A model generated the notes under the pieces. The model was not told the origin of the DNA. It searched no databases and saw only the letters and a program-made list of their open reading frames with translations. 64,000 nt of DNA, from positions 1,302,001 through 1,366,000 of the forward strand of contig OZ345354.1 of assembly GCA_977006965.1 (NCBI GenBank), in the 5' to 3' direction. Numbering within the stretch: position 1 is the first letter of the stretch; the number at the start of each line of letters is the position of its first letter. The translations under genes were made by a program, and so were the position numbers. Below are positions 41,531-52,839 of the stretch, piece by piece. The stretch is from Phymatolithon calcareum (taxonomy: Eukaryota; Rhodophyta; Florideophyceae; Hapalidiales).

Positions 41531-42520
41531 AGCTTTATGAAGCACATCGTGGGACTCATTGATGAGAGACAGGCATTCTTGGTCTCTGGGAAGTGCTAAG
41601 GCGTATTTTCTTCGCTGTTTCTGAGTGGTGACGAATTTGGCGCTGAGGTGTGCTTGTCGAAGATTAATCGATATGATTCGACAGATGTCTCTGAATCTTG
41701 CTTGCATGTTCTTCCACCAAGAACCAAAAAGTATTGAGAAAGGTTTCCTTTGAGGGCGAGCTGTGCTTTGTGAATGCGATCTGTCACCTCGATGAGCGGG
41801 AGTAGATATTCTACCATCTGTCGCACGAGTGCCTTGTAGAGTCGCACGCATGTGGAAGGTGAGAGTCCGCGAGCGTGGAGCCCGATGATTTCCAGGGCTG
41901 TCAGCCGATGTTTGGCGGTATGGAATCTTGAGATTGTAGATGTTTCTGTCACACCATGAAAAAGAAGAAAAGAAGATTTTTATTTAAAAGTTGCCAACGC
42001 ATCTGCTGACGCTTGGGGCAACTTTTTCGTGTGCCAAGAAAACTTGGCTTGATTCTGTCCGGTGAAGAGTTCGTTATGGTCAGTGTTCCACGGTTCGGTG
42101 GTCTACAATAAAAACTCAACTCTGGTCCCCTGAGGGGCCTCGAGTGGGAGAGGTAGTCCACATTCATGTGTCACGAGGAGGGGTTCAATTTTCAGGGAGT
42201 GATTACTCTGCTGTGTAGGGATGTGGGTTGCCAATAGCCTGGAACACGGCTAGGAGTTTGTCACACCATGCGAGGAAATAGAAACTCCTAAGTATGACGT
42301 CTTGGTTACGGTTTCAATCTCTCTGTTCGCGAGTGTGAATGTGGGGCCTTCGTCTTTTTCTTCAGGAGAAACGATACAGATTTTCCCCGGCTTCTAGTTC
42401 CACGTCATTCCAGTGGCGGATGCCCAGTCTGAAGCAATGTCAAGCAGAGTTTGCAGCCCCTTTCGAGATAATGCACGAAGGATGTAAATGGTTTTGTTTT
42501 TCCAGTTTTTCCCGATTATG
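41531..42520 (-). mobile_element. LINE fragment (B), RT palm to C-terminus, interrupted
   Basis: Read on the minus strand, the part at about 42500-42271 encodes GLQTLLDIASDWASATGM, then TSYLGVSIS after one stop. The part at 41952-41596 continues with RFHTAKHRLTALEIIGLHA and CVRLYKALVRQMVEYLLP. These join across a 300-bp insertion (41959-42258). This is the segment after the RT FADD motif, as in the LINE at 4036-4704. 5' and 3' limits are approximate. Confidence 0.75.
41959..42258 (-). mobile_element. LINE 3'-UTR insertion (A) inside LINE B, 12-bp target duplication
   Basis: Flanked by TGTCACACCATG at 41947-41958 and 42259-42270. It contains the terminal hairpin AAAAGTTGCC ... GGCAACTTTT (about 41987-42026), a CTCGAGGCCCC/GGGG-type second hairpin near 42130 and a 3' A/T-rich tail. 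The same 3' UTR layout occurs at about 4950-5552. Only 300 bp were inserted. Confidence 0.82.
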
Positions 42521-42950
42521 CATACATTTGCAACACGTTTGTAGATCTTCGTGGGTAATCTGTTGCAACAAATGCCACTTGCAGGATTATGCCAATATGA
42601 ATCTTGCGCTATTTCTTTCTTTTTTCTCGAAGTGGTCTTGAAAAATGCTTTTCACGTGCACATTGAGAACTGCAAGGCAGATAGATAGAACCGTGATGAT
42701 ATCTTTCGCAGATCTTTGGCAACAATGAATTCCCCCCACTAACTTTATTTTCAAAGGGAGTCATGGGCTGAAGAAGCTAGATTACATACTGTACGTAATA
42801 GGATTTTTTCCTATCGACCTGCAGACTCATACAGGACTTCGTCAGGAAATCAGAAAGAATGGCCGAACGAGAACCATTACATGATGCACCCGGCATTTCA
42901 TCGACACTTCGTATACATGCAAGAGAACTGGAGTAGAGAGGCCGTGGATT

Positions 42951-43110
42951 TATTCATTTATTTTGCCTTTTCCCCTAGTGGGGCTAGCAGCGATTCGAGG
43001 GCCTAAGTTTCTTCCATTCTATCCTATCGTGAGCGAGTTTGGCTGCGGCTTTCACGTCTAGTCCAGGTACGTCTAAGAATGTGTCCCAGCGAGTTCCATC
43101 GTAGACATCA
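42951..43110 (-). mobile_element. RTE-type LINE 3' end, copy with internal deletion
   Basis: Homologous to 37297-37510 and 16817-17010, with the same GGGGAAAAGGC end and ATAAAT-type tail. Relative to 37297-37510, some 80 bp in the middle (after GTCCAGGTACGT) are missing. Confidence 0.75.
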
Positions 43111-45176
43111 AGCGGCTTTATTCATAGGCATGAAAGAGGGACTTTCCTACCAGAAATCCTCAAATGGAACTATACGAAGGGCTCATGAAGTCCACTCGAC
43201 GTCTATTTACAGCAACGTCAGCAGGCTGCAGAGGTCGGGTGACAAACCTACAGTAGTGAGAAGACTCGTACCTTAAGCGGATGGAGATCTGCCACGTATT
43301 TTGACGATAATAAAATTCGGGGGTGAATCCTGCAGTCAATAGAGGGCCGATATTCCCATTTATAATTATGTCCAAATGGTCGAAGTCGACAGGTTATTCA
43401 CGCTCAGGTGGACCATATGTGCGCAGGTTCTTACGCTTAACGGTTTTTAAACCACATGCGGGTCCCTTCTTCCGTTTTGGATGTACGGTTCAGAGCGCGG
43501 ACTATTGAAGGTGAGGTCGTACACTTGAATCCGAGTACACAAATCGGGAGTTCGCTTAATGGGAAACGTAGCACCTTACGAATTTACAAAAACGAGTACT
43601 GGCGAGCAAAACAGTTTATGATTGAAGCCAGCTTGGCTGCACCGCTCTTGTGAATCATTTCGAGGTATCTGCAGACTGAAAGAAATCCGTTCAAAGAGAG
43701 CGTTCTTTTACGTGAGGCTGGCTATTATTATCCCATGGTTCCCAGATAAAAGATGGCTCTTTCACACAACGAAATTTCTAAAACTGGAATTCTGTCTTGT
43801 TTTGGGGCAGCACATAAGCTTGACTAATCCCGCCTCGCTTTTCGGTGACACTACTATCAAAGTAGAGGTTGTCTTATCGGGACAGGAAGAGCATGGCTAC
43901 GATATATCTTTTCAATCCATCTTCACTGATTGGCGGCAAGTATCTCGTCCATGTCTACGATACAGAAGCAACGTAAGGGACTACTTTGTCCAGCTCTATC
44001 ATGGTTTCAACAATTTATCATACCTCCTACAAGTCCTGTTTCCCATCTCTGCCCCAAGTGTCAAGCAAGAGAGTGCGCAGGGCACCCGGAAGAAATCCAA
44101 GTTAGAGGAGAGTATCGCAATACGTTTTCTTTATGCAGCAATGCCCAACAGACGGCGTCTGAGCTTAACTTTGTTCTATGCAAAGGATTTCTGAAAGTCC
44201 AAAATAGGATTCATGTCCTGCGGCACGAGGATCCTTGGTTGCTGCGAGGGGAGGCTCAGAAAGTACGCGGGGAGTTTGGAGATTCTCCAACCAACGCCGC
44301 GTTCCGGCACAATTGCGCAGAAGTTGAACTTGACGGTTTCTAACATGCCGTTGATACGATCCGGAAGTCAATTCACTTACAAAATTAGACGAGTGTTGCT
44401 TGGTTCGTCATGTCCAAGTATGACGTGTCCAGCCAGCACCAGAATCAATCTTTGGCGGCACATCGTGCTTCGGCAAGTCGACCTAAATCATGCCGACGAT
44501 ACGGTTCAGTGGAAGAAGCATCGGCCCTTCTAGTGCCACTAGGCCCAGCGAAAATTGCACGCGAAACAACTGACAAACCAACCTCAAACGAGCGGTTTCA
44601 GTCACTCTCTCGGCGTTTGAGATAGTAAGTGCCCACATTGAACATAACAGGTCCGCGAAAAACATCTGAATGTGCCAAACAAACTTGAAAAGCTTGCCAT
44701 GCAGATAAGTCGTTTTCAGCGTTGCAAATTTTCGATGATGGAATAAAGGACGTCATGCAAGGGTTTCGCAGGTTTGACGAGCTGGTACTCAAAGGCAATA
44801 TCCAACAGTGTGACGGACGGAAGTGCATTCTGCTTGACAACCAATGCAAACTGCGATCAAATCCACAAGTACATCCTCTGGCATCCAGCACGTAGAATTG
44901 CACCAGTTCGAGAAGAGTCAGAAATAGCCCCTGCTGTTTGGAGTCGAACTTGCGCCAATCACAAATCCGATGATTACTTTCAGATACGTAGGAGACCTTG
45001 CAATATCAAACTTGAAATGTCCGATGCCATCATACGCTTCTTGCGGAGCATCTTGAACAAAAACCTTCACCACAAGTGTGCGTGCACACCATCGAGCGGG
45101 CAGGTCTGCATACCTTCATATACAGATAGTTCGGTGTGCAACTATTAGGCCCTGCGGGTGGCAATCGTAGTCGACG
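43111..45176. other. No supported gene
   Basis: The longest ORFs are 43622-44194 (190 codons, plus) and 43930-44343 (plus). The latter has a Cys-rich patch, HLCPKCQAREC. They overlap in different frames, have skewed composition and no domain I can name. Possibly a decayed gene. Confidence 0.3.
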
Positions 45177-46700
45177 ATGGATATATCGAGCGATCTCATC
45201 GCCACGGTAATTTTTTTATCAGCATGTTTCGTCTTTCTGGTCTACTTTTTCCTCCTGGTCCTCCCGAAGCGTCGATACGAGAATCTTCCGGGTCCGCCAA
45301 TTCCATCGTATGTCTTTGGCAACGTTTTCGAGGTCAACAAGAATATACATGAATTTCCCCAAACGCTTCTCGACCTCTCCCTGAAGTACGGCTCTGCTTT
45401 TCGTCTCTTTTTCCCCACCGAAACACTTTTTGTCGTTACCCATCCAGAAGACATTCGCTATATCACTGTAACACGAAACTATCCGAAGGGCGACTCATTT
45501 GCCCGCAGCTTCCATGATCTCGCACCAGGTGGCTTACTCACCCTCGACCCGCACGCTCATCCAATCCAGCGCTCCGCAATCGCCAAACTCCTCAACTCCC
45601 GCTTTCTCCCTGATGTTGCCGCTCATCTCGAAGTTGAAGCCAAACTATTATTCTCCAAGCTTGACATTGCCGCTGAGCAGAAGCGCTCAATTAACGTTGA
45701 CAAGGCTCTCATCTCCTGTCTTCTCGACGTCATAGGCCGTGTAACCTTGGGCAAGTCTCTGGACGTTCAGACTAATCCAGACAACCCTGTCGCCAGCTCT
45801 TTTCTCGTCTGCATTCAAGAGGTTTTCACCAATGTACTATGGTACCCATTTCGACGTCTAATCCCTGGCACGCAGAGTCGGATGAATAAGCACTTGTCAA
45901 TCCTGCGTGAGTTCATTTCTCGCGCCATCGAGGTCCGAACGGCCGAGCCTCCAGTCGACCGACAACGACGTCGTTCACGCGATCTGCTCGAGATCTTCCT
46001 GGCTCTGCCAGATGCGACTGTTGACAGCACAATTGGGCACGTGATAACATTTCTCTTTGCTGGCCACGACACAACCGCACATACCCTTAGCTTCCTTGTA
46101 TTGGAAGCCTGTAAAAATCCCTCTCTGCAGGTAACCATGGCAGAGGAAATCGACAGAGTTATGGGGGATCTCACGGGAGATGAATTCGCTATGCCCGATA
46201 CGGACCGTCTTTCTGACTTGGATTTCTGTCACCAGGTCTGGCAAGAGGCACTACGCATGTATCCTGCAGCAGCGTCAGGCACGCTACGCAAAGTCGACCG
46301 CACGGACACGCTCCCGCATTGTCGGTTTCCACTGTCGAAAGGCATGCACGTTCTCATTCCGCCGTTCGTAGCGCACCGATCGCCAGAGTATTGGGATGCA
46401 CCGCTAAAGTTTGCACCAGAGCGGTTTGCGCCGGAGGTGCTTCGCACGCGGCGCGGACGGGAGCGTTCGTTCTTCCCGTTTAGTGCGGGACCGCGTAATT
46501 GCATAGGGAACTTCATCGCCAAGTTTGAAGCAATGGTACTGATGGCGTTAATTTTTGGTAGATATTCCGTGCAGCTTAGTTGCGACCCCGAACAGGTGCA
46601 TCTGTACCAGTCGCTTACGTTGCGCCCCAGGACTAACACAAAAGATGGATTCTTAATGGGCTTACCGGTGACTTTGACGAGGAGGACGTATCAGGGTTGA
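45177..46700 (+). CDS. Cytochrome P450
   Basis: A single exon of 507 residues, full length. A membrane anchor lies at residues 8-30, followed by a Pro-rich hinge, LPGPPIP (37-43). Then come the I-helix AGHDTT (295-300, oxygen activation), the K-helix EALR (357-360), PERF (414-417) and the heme-binding loop FSAGPRNCIG (435-444) with Cys442 as the iron ligand. All signatures of a working ER mono-oxygenase are present. Overall pattern is nearest CYP4/CYP97-like clans (AGHDTT, LRKVDRTD), but substrate and family cannot be set by eye. Neighbours are repeats on both sides. Confidence 0.95.
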   Translation: MDISSDLIATVIFLSACFVFLVYFFLLVLPKRRYENLPGPPIPSYVFGNVFEVNKNIHEFPQTLLDLSLKYGSAFRLFFPTETLFVVTHPEDIRYITVTRNYPKGDSFARSFHDLAPGGLLTLDPHAHPIQRSAIAKLLNSRFLPDVAAHLEVEAKLLFSKLDIAAEQKRSINVDKALISCLLDVIGRVTLGKSLDVQTNPDNPVASSFLVCIQEVFTNVLWYPFRRLIPGTQSRMNKHLSILREFISRAIEVRTAEPPVDRQRRRSRDLLEIFLALPDATVDSTIGHVITFLFAGHDTTAHTLSFLVLEACKNPSLQVTMAEEIDRVMGDLTGDEFAMPDTDRLSDLDFCHQVWQEALRMYPAAASGTLRKVDRTDTLPHCRFPLSKGMHVLIPPFVAHRSPEYWDAPLKFAPERFAPEVLRTRRGRERSFFPFSAGPRNCIGNFIAKFEAMVLMALIFGRYSVQLSCDPEQVHLYQSLTLRPRTNTKDGFLMGLPVTLTRRTYQG

Positions 46701-47950
46701 TTCTTTTTGTTATGCAGTTCCTCGAAGAGCAAATCACTGCAGCTTCTTGCGTGCATCTTTCCAGGCAAAGAACGGCGCATAGACTGCTGAGAGCGCTGAG
46801 AACAAAATAGATCCTGAAAGGGAGATGGGCAATACAGCTTTTGAGGTTACTTTCCGCCAATTTGCCGGCGGACCGCCATCCAGTTGAAATATCCTAAAAG
46901 ATTAGCAAAATATATAGAAATCATAGAAAAATCTCAATATTTGATTCGTAATCGGTATGTGATCCTGGAGCCTGCAGACTCTTATGCACTTGTGCTGTGA
47001 AGTAACGTTTTTCAGTGTTATTACGCCGAGGTGGATTAATTGGTCCTACCTTTGCACACTGTGTAGGTTTAAGCGCTCGAATATGTGGAATGAACCGATT
47101 AACATGCAATTCAGAACCATGTATTGGCTTCGTTCAGCCTGAAACAATTTTGTAAAATGTTGAAAAAAAATTGTACAAAATTAAAAGTGCTCAGTATCGT
47201 CTAAGATACGGTTGCAAGCGTGATCGGAGCATGAAAGGACGAACGACGAGTTTCAAAGTAGCATCCATGCTCACGAAGACGAGTACTGTCAAATAATTGG
47301 ACATTCTGTCACTCCGTTCCGAGGACTTCAGCGTCACTGCCATCAACTGAATTGCATACATTAAGTACAAAGTTTTAACGCAAGCACTGGTGTAGGGATT
47401 TTCCTAACATTCAGCGCCCTTTGACTACTACGTGTTGGACTCTCGGGGTCAGCAAGTTGTGAGCCAATCGCTCTCGTCAATTGCAGCTTGATATCCTTTA
47501 CTCGCTGCGATCAAGGTGCCTTCTATACTATCGGGTTCGCCAACGTTCTGTCTGGGGGTTGCTTATAACACCACATGCATACCTGTCCTATCGTGCCACT
47601 GTTGGGTCAAAACAGCCACCGCGATACGCACGTGCGTGTCAGTGACCTAACTTGGCGAGCTCTTGGTGCCTCCTTCCCGTGATCATTTAGACTGTAGATT
47701 CCGCCCGTTATTACAATCTAGCACTTGCGGCATGCCTCTCGGCGCGGTTGTTCTTGAGAATCTCCCCTCAGTGGTGCACTACTAGTGTCTCTCTTAACCT
47801 TCTTGTCCGCCTTTGACCGAGCTCACCTTTGCATGCCATTGTTTTCTGTTCGGCAACAAGACACAGATACTCTGCGATGAAAGCTTCCCCCGTGAGATGG
47901 CACATGCAGTACTCTACCTCCAGGCACTTTTCTCCAACCCACAACTCCCT
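46701..47950. other. No recognisable feature
   Basis: A/T-rich sequence downstream of the P450 with only short ORFs. A run around 47160-47185 is A-rich. No repeat partner noticed. Confidence 0.35.
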
Positions 47951-48132
47951 ATATCGCATTCAATACCTGCATCATTGCTGTTATAGTGGGGTCGTAAAGG
48001 CGGGAAGGTATACGAAAGATTGATATCCTCGGTATGTACAGAACCATCCCTAACAATGTCGGGGGCACAGGGATATTACTGACGAGCGGCAATGAAAATT
48101 GTGTTGGAACTCTCCGTAACTGTGGGAGCTGT

Positions 48133-49200
48133 TGTAGCGCCAGGCTCCAAAGAACCCGACGCCACATGGGAGAGAAAAGCCCAAGAGAGGAGAGAGACGA
48201 AAAGAGCGGGAGAGACAAGACAAAAGAGAAGGAAAGAAAGACAAGCAAACAAAACCTCCAGACCAGCGGACAAAATAGGCGTCCACCATCGTAGTACTCC
48301 ATGGCTTTGCGGGAACGCAAGCGGTCGTGAACGTAGAACACGAGCGCAAGGCTACGCCGAACAGGGCTTCAGAAGCTTGACGAGATAGATGAGGGTGAAT
48401 AGAGATAGACGCGACTTGAACCAGGGCGAAGTCGGTAATGCAGGTCACGGAGGACACTCCACAGCTTTGCGGGAACACAAGCGGTCGCATGGATGAGATA
48501 CGAGGGCGAGGCTACGCCGAACAGGGCCTCGGAAGCTCGACGTGAGGAGCACTTAGGTCCAGATGATAAGCGCAACTTGCAACACAAAACGGGCAAGATT
48601 GCCATACGGTAACTCCAGCGATCGTGTGGATGTACACGAGCGCGGGCCTTCGAGGAAACGGAGAAGAATAAGCGTGGAGACTAGTCGAACGGACGTCCAC
48701 TGCGCCGCTTACGACATGACGAAAGGCAAAAGAGAAAGGAAGGAGAAAACGACGCCGTCTTTAGGCGGCGACCATGGCTTGGCCGTCGACCTTCGCACGG
48801 ACGCACGAAAAAGGGAAAGGGAAACTTGAACGCGGTTGTCGACGCACCGGCTTGCGTGCCGAAACGGTTGCGTCCAAGAAGGTTGGGAAGAGCTCCGACT
48901 CCGCGTGGTCGAAGGGACTGTCAGGCGAACATTGCGCGTGCTTGATCCAAGCAATCGAGCCGAAATCCAGAACTCCCCCACCTTCCTTTACTCAGAGGAA
49001 GGAACTAACTAGCTTATATACTACAACCTACGCAAAAGACAGCGATGCAGCGCATAGACACACGAGAGGCACGTGCAAGTATGGCCCAACAGATCACCTA
49101 CTACGAGCAGCATGACTATCGAGATCACAGTTGTGCGGCGTACAGTCGCGAGAGGAAAAAGAGACCGCCTTGGGACAGCGACATAACAGCGGGCGCTACA
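48133..49200 (+). repeat. Solo LTR, family A, 1,068 bp, GCTGT target duplication
   Basis: It begins TGTAGCGCCAGG and ends GGGCGCTACA, with GCTGT at 48128-48132 and 49201-49205. A unit of about 160 bp (CTTTGCGGGAAC(G/A)CAAGCGGTCG ... GGCTACGCCGAACAGGGC) occurs twice inside, at about 48300 and 48462. The apparent ORFs within it are shadows. The homologous copy at 63067-63805 is shorter. Confidence 0.92.
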
Positions 49201-49455
49201 GCTGTCAGTTCCTTATACGATGAGGAAGCCTTTGCCGCCGTTCATGAGTTTCATGAAATGGCAAAACGCTGCTTTGCGCTTGGACACACTATACGTTGGT
49301 TCACCGACAGCAAGAGTTGCATCAATGCTATTAACGGCCAACCACTGACGTACGGGGAAATGATACGGCAACTTTGGTGCTCCATGGAACAACTAAAGCC
49401 ATTTGAATACGGAGTCACTGCGGAATTTCAAGAAACGATGCTGCTGACGAGCTAA
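49201..49455 (+). pseudogene. LINE RNase H-like domain
   Basis: The frame reads SSLYDEEAFAAVHEFHEMA, then IRWFTDSKSCINAING. The Glu of DEEAFA and the Asp of FTDSK match two catalytic positions of RNase HI-type domains found in several LINE clades. The first catalytic Asp would lie upstream of the solo LTR and is not clear. The frame ends at 49455. Confidence 0.7.
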
Positions 49456-49862
49456 CTTGCAGGGGTATACGTGAACGAAGCCTGGTGGTCCACCAGAGAT
49501 TTCCGCTGACACTCGAGGCGGCGAGATCCATCATTAAACCATTTTTCAAACCCAAGCTTATCGATATCCCGACACTTCCCGACAACTTCCAATATCGCAC
49601 AGACGAGCTGAAGTGATCTTACACCAGCTGATTGCGGGCTGTACGCCTCTACTGGCCGCTTGTCACAATGGGGGCTTCTTGAATGCAATGACGTAAGATC
49701 TAGTATGCAAGATGTGTAATGCCGGCTGTAACGAAACAGTTGAACACCTATGGATACGCTGTGGTGGGCGATCTGCCTCCAGACTGTAGACACGCAATGA
49801 TGCAGTGGCGCCAAAAGCTGCAGGAATAGGCGACCAAAATTCCGGCATAGGTTCTGCGTGCA

Positions 49863-50390
49863 GGAAGCACGCAATATGCTTCCAGCAAACCCCATGGCTG
49901 GAAGGCAATCTGAAGCCTACTTAAGCAGTTCCCTCTTCGCAGTTTTAGTAGACAGCATCTCATCATCTCATCGGAGAGAGACCACCCTTTTTCAAGATAA
50001 ACCCAACTTTATCTTTACACTCTCAGTGATTACAAGACGCAGATTTCTTGAACGAGTAGGAATCAAAACTGTAGATGAATTATGAATAGCATGGCGGTTG
50101 GTTGCCGATCGGTAAGTTGCGCCGACGAAAGACTTCCACTTTCCATAGCTGGTCATAAATTTCCAAATCACAACTTTAACAAGCTTCCTCTTAACACTCA
50201 AACATTCTTCTGAAGGAAAGAGAATTCTGTAATCACTGAGTGTCTTAAGTTAAGGTTGGGCTTACCTTAAAGATGAGTGAACGGTCTCCGATGCGATGCT
50301 TCGTACTAAAACTACGAAGGGGGAACTCTTAAGTAGACTTCCGATCACCTTCCAGCTATGGGATTTGCTGGAAGCACATTGCGTGCTTCC
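49863..50390. mobile_element. Fold-back element with arms of about 165 bp
   Basis: Arms 49863-50033 and 50229-50390 are inverted copies, starting GGAAGCACGCAAT and ending CAGTGATTAC. The first 20 bases of each arm are themselves a hairpin (GGAAGCACGCAATATGCTTCC-like). The 195-bp centre includes a stretch (50034-50088) related to the LINE C-terminus after the zinc knuckle (RFLERVGIKTVDEL against YIGRVGKKTVEEV at 5340-5390). Confidence 0.78.
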
Positions 50391-51340
50391 AGCTTGTTGC
50401 GTTTAGTCCTTACGCGCAGGTGCAAATCGTACAAGTGCTACGAACTTTACTTTAGCACTATCATTCTCCTCTACTTATACGGCTTGTAACCTGCAAGAAC
50501 CAAAACCCTTGCCTATACATGCAACTGGCGTGATTCATCAGAGGATGTCCCACAAGCAGGAGTTGCTGCCCACGGCATACTTCAGTGCTTCGTTGTCCCA
50601 CGCGCTCGGACTTGAGCGTGGTTCCCAGTTCCCACCTGCATTCAGACAAACGCAGTTCTGCACAACAATTTAACACATGGCGATTCTCGATCATTCCTCA
50701 CCACTTGACATCTTAGTTCTGATGCTCCAAGGTCGCCGTCCCGATACTACCTCATCAGAAAGGCACCTTCATGAGTTGTGGAGTGGCGTGATACTCAACG
50801 CTGCTCGCAGAACCTATGCCGCAATTTAAGTCGCTTAGTCCTGCAGCTTCTGGTGCCACTGCATCAATGCTTGTTTACACGTGAGAAACCACTAGACGTA
50901 CTTGTCGTGATGTGATACAAGCGCTACACGAAACGAAACAGATGTGTGTTTCGAGCGCCGGCAATTACTTCCTCTCAACCATGTGGATTACGTTGACCAA
51001 ATGCTTATCTCGAGCTCCGAAATTGGGAGTACACGAACATATTTCGTGTCGTGTACAGTGTTGAGCCCTAATCGAGCCTTGCTATTGCCTGGAACCCTAA
51101 TAAGGATACCCAGGTAATAATGTCCCTGTAATCGTACTATTGTAGAGTACGTTCAGAGGAGGTAGAATTTAGTACTTAAGGCAGAGAATCGTCGTCTTGT
51201 TCAATAAACTGGCAAGAATCCGATTGAACACGACCTTCCTGATTACCGCCACAACAGAACTCAAGTTGCTGAACAAGGAGAAGCTTTCCGAAGCTTACCT
51301 TTTGCGTAAGCTATCTTTCCGCAGTAAAGAAAAAAAGATT

Positions 51341-52839
51341 GTTTTGAACGAACAACATTGAAGAGAAAGGAAAGTTTTGAGGCATACAAATTTCTATCGA
51401 CGGAGACCTTAAAAAGTTGAAATTGAAACTCTTATGGGTCTACTATTCCATGTAGTCGCGCCCTCAATATCAAGTACTCGAATCAGTTGGGTATTGCCCG
51501 TTCTCAGGTCTAGAGGGCCGTGTTGCTCTACCTGGGAACACCCTATTATATCTACGCCGTGGAAACGACCCGAGGAACTTTCGATGCTTGAAAATAAGTG
51601 GCAACTACTCTTTATTTCAATACGTAACCTGCAAGATACTACACTTGTTAGCACGGTGATATTACCGACTCAGAATGATACGAGAAACTGCGCTTTTGCG
51701 GCGTTTTTGCGTATTCTTGTATTCACTAACACAACGAAAATTGTAACCGGGGAGGGTCAACAAATTGACGACATGATCGCGACCTGATCTCTAAAAAGGT
51801 CGTGTCGTCAAATTTTGAAGAAAATAAAAAGTGACTCTAGCATTCGGACGACCATGCTGAGCTCATAATAAGCTGAACAAAGGACTTGGTGGTGCTCGCA
51901 GTCTTACAAATTAAGCAACAATACGACAATAATCCAGCCAGCAATTTCGCGTCAGAGAGAACTACAATATCTGAACAGGTAAACGTACCAACAAATTGTT
52001 GGCAATGCCCACATGCGCACCGTTCGCACAGTGCTCCTTCAGCACAAATGGACCATAAGAGAGCATAGGAAACTGACCGACACCATCAATAAGGTCACGA
52101 GTCACTGGCGCCTATGAAGAATTACCAATTAACTTCTAAAGACGACCTCAAAAATGGCACGGATAATACTTGCAGCAAGCTTGCTCGTGCAGCATGCGAG
52201 CCTTGAGAACGCCTTGTCGGCAAAGCTGTTCGAACGGAACGCCGTTCGGCCAGACCTGAAACTGTATTAAGAAGGCCTTGACAGCTCACCCGAAAAAAGG
52301 TCGCCGAGATCTGTGAGTGGCTTTGCGGTGATTACAGTGCACTTTAATCTCTTCGTAGACGTTTTCCCTTCGTCTGAAAGCAGTTTTGTTTTCTTCGCAG
52401 AGCTAGGGGTAAGCGCAATACGCCGCACGTTGCATCTCATGGGCCTCAATCGACCGAAAATGGCCCCGTGCGGGCGTCTGACAGAGAACTATTGGATCAT
52501 AGCAGCACCCGCGGAAGGGGCGGCAGACTACTCGGTCCTTTAACCAAATGAGCACGACGTGGGTTAAAAATTATAACTTTTTAACCCCCTTCCCGCTAAT
52601 GTTCGATGCTGTGGCTTACTAGCCCAGCAAGGCCGGCACGGTTGTACCGATTGGGAGTTTTGCGGAGCGGGGCAGAGGTTCGCATGTGTGTAGCTTTGCA
52701 GCTGCGTCTTGTTGAAGGATCGGCTACTTGTTTACTGCTTGTTCTACATGCCGCTCTCCTAGCTTGCTGCTCGTCTGTACTTACTCTACGCGTCATGTTT
52801 CATTCCAGATTTCCTTGTGTCTCTATTGCATAAGGAAGT
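51341..52839. other. No supported gene
   Basis: Short ORFs only. Around 52385-52450 the frame GVSAIRRTLHLMGLNRPKM resembles the second helix-turn-helix of Tc1-type transposases, but it stands alone. Everything else is unassigned. Confidence 0.3.

Larger units (their letters stand above)
47950..51340 (+). mobile_element. LINE 3' half, split by a solo LTR and a fold-back element
   Basis: Between about 47950 and 51340 the pieces read: upstream LINE text, solo LTR (48133-49200), RNase H-like domain (49201-49455; FTDSKSCINAI carries the metal-binding Asp), knuckle region (49600-49770, homologous at DNA level to 5155-5330), fold-back element (49863-50390), unassigned sequence, and a tail CTTTCCGCAGTAAAGAAAAAAAG (51310-51338). 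The upstream limit and the 50400-51240 part are uncertain. Confidence 0.65.

Noticed and set aside
43930-44343. Cys-rich ORF resembling part of a large signalling protein (HLCPKCQAREC)
   Set aside because: Isolated motif in a region of shifting frames; not enough to name a family.
48050-48490. Minus-strand ORFs of up to 146 codons and the plus ORF 48092-48388
   Set aside because: They lie within the solo LTR (48133-49200), and matching frames recur in the other LTR copy; Lys/Arg/Glu-rich text reflects LTR composition.
52313-52543. Tc1-like helix-turn-helix fragment
   Set aside because: Only one short segment (AIRRTLHLMGLNRPK) fits, with no catalytic domain, no inverted ends and a competing antisense frame.
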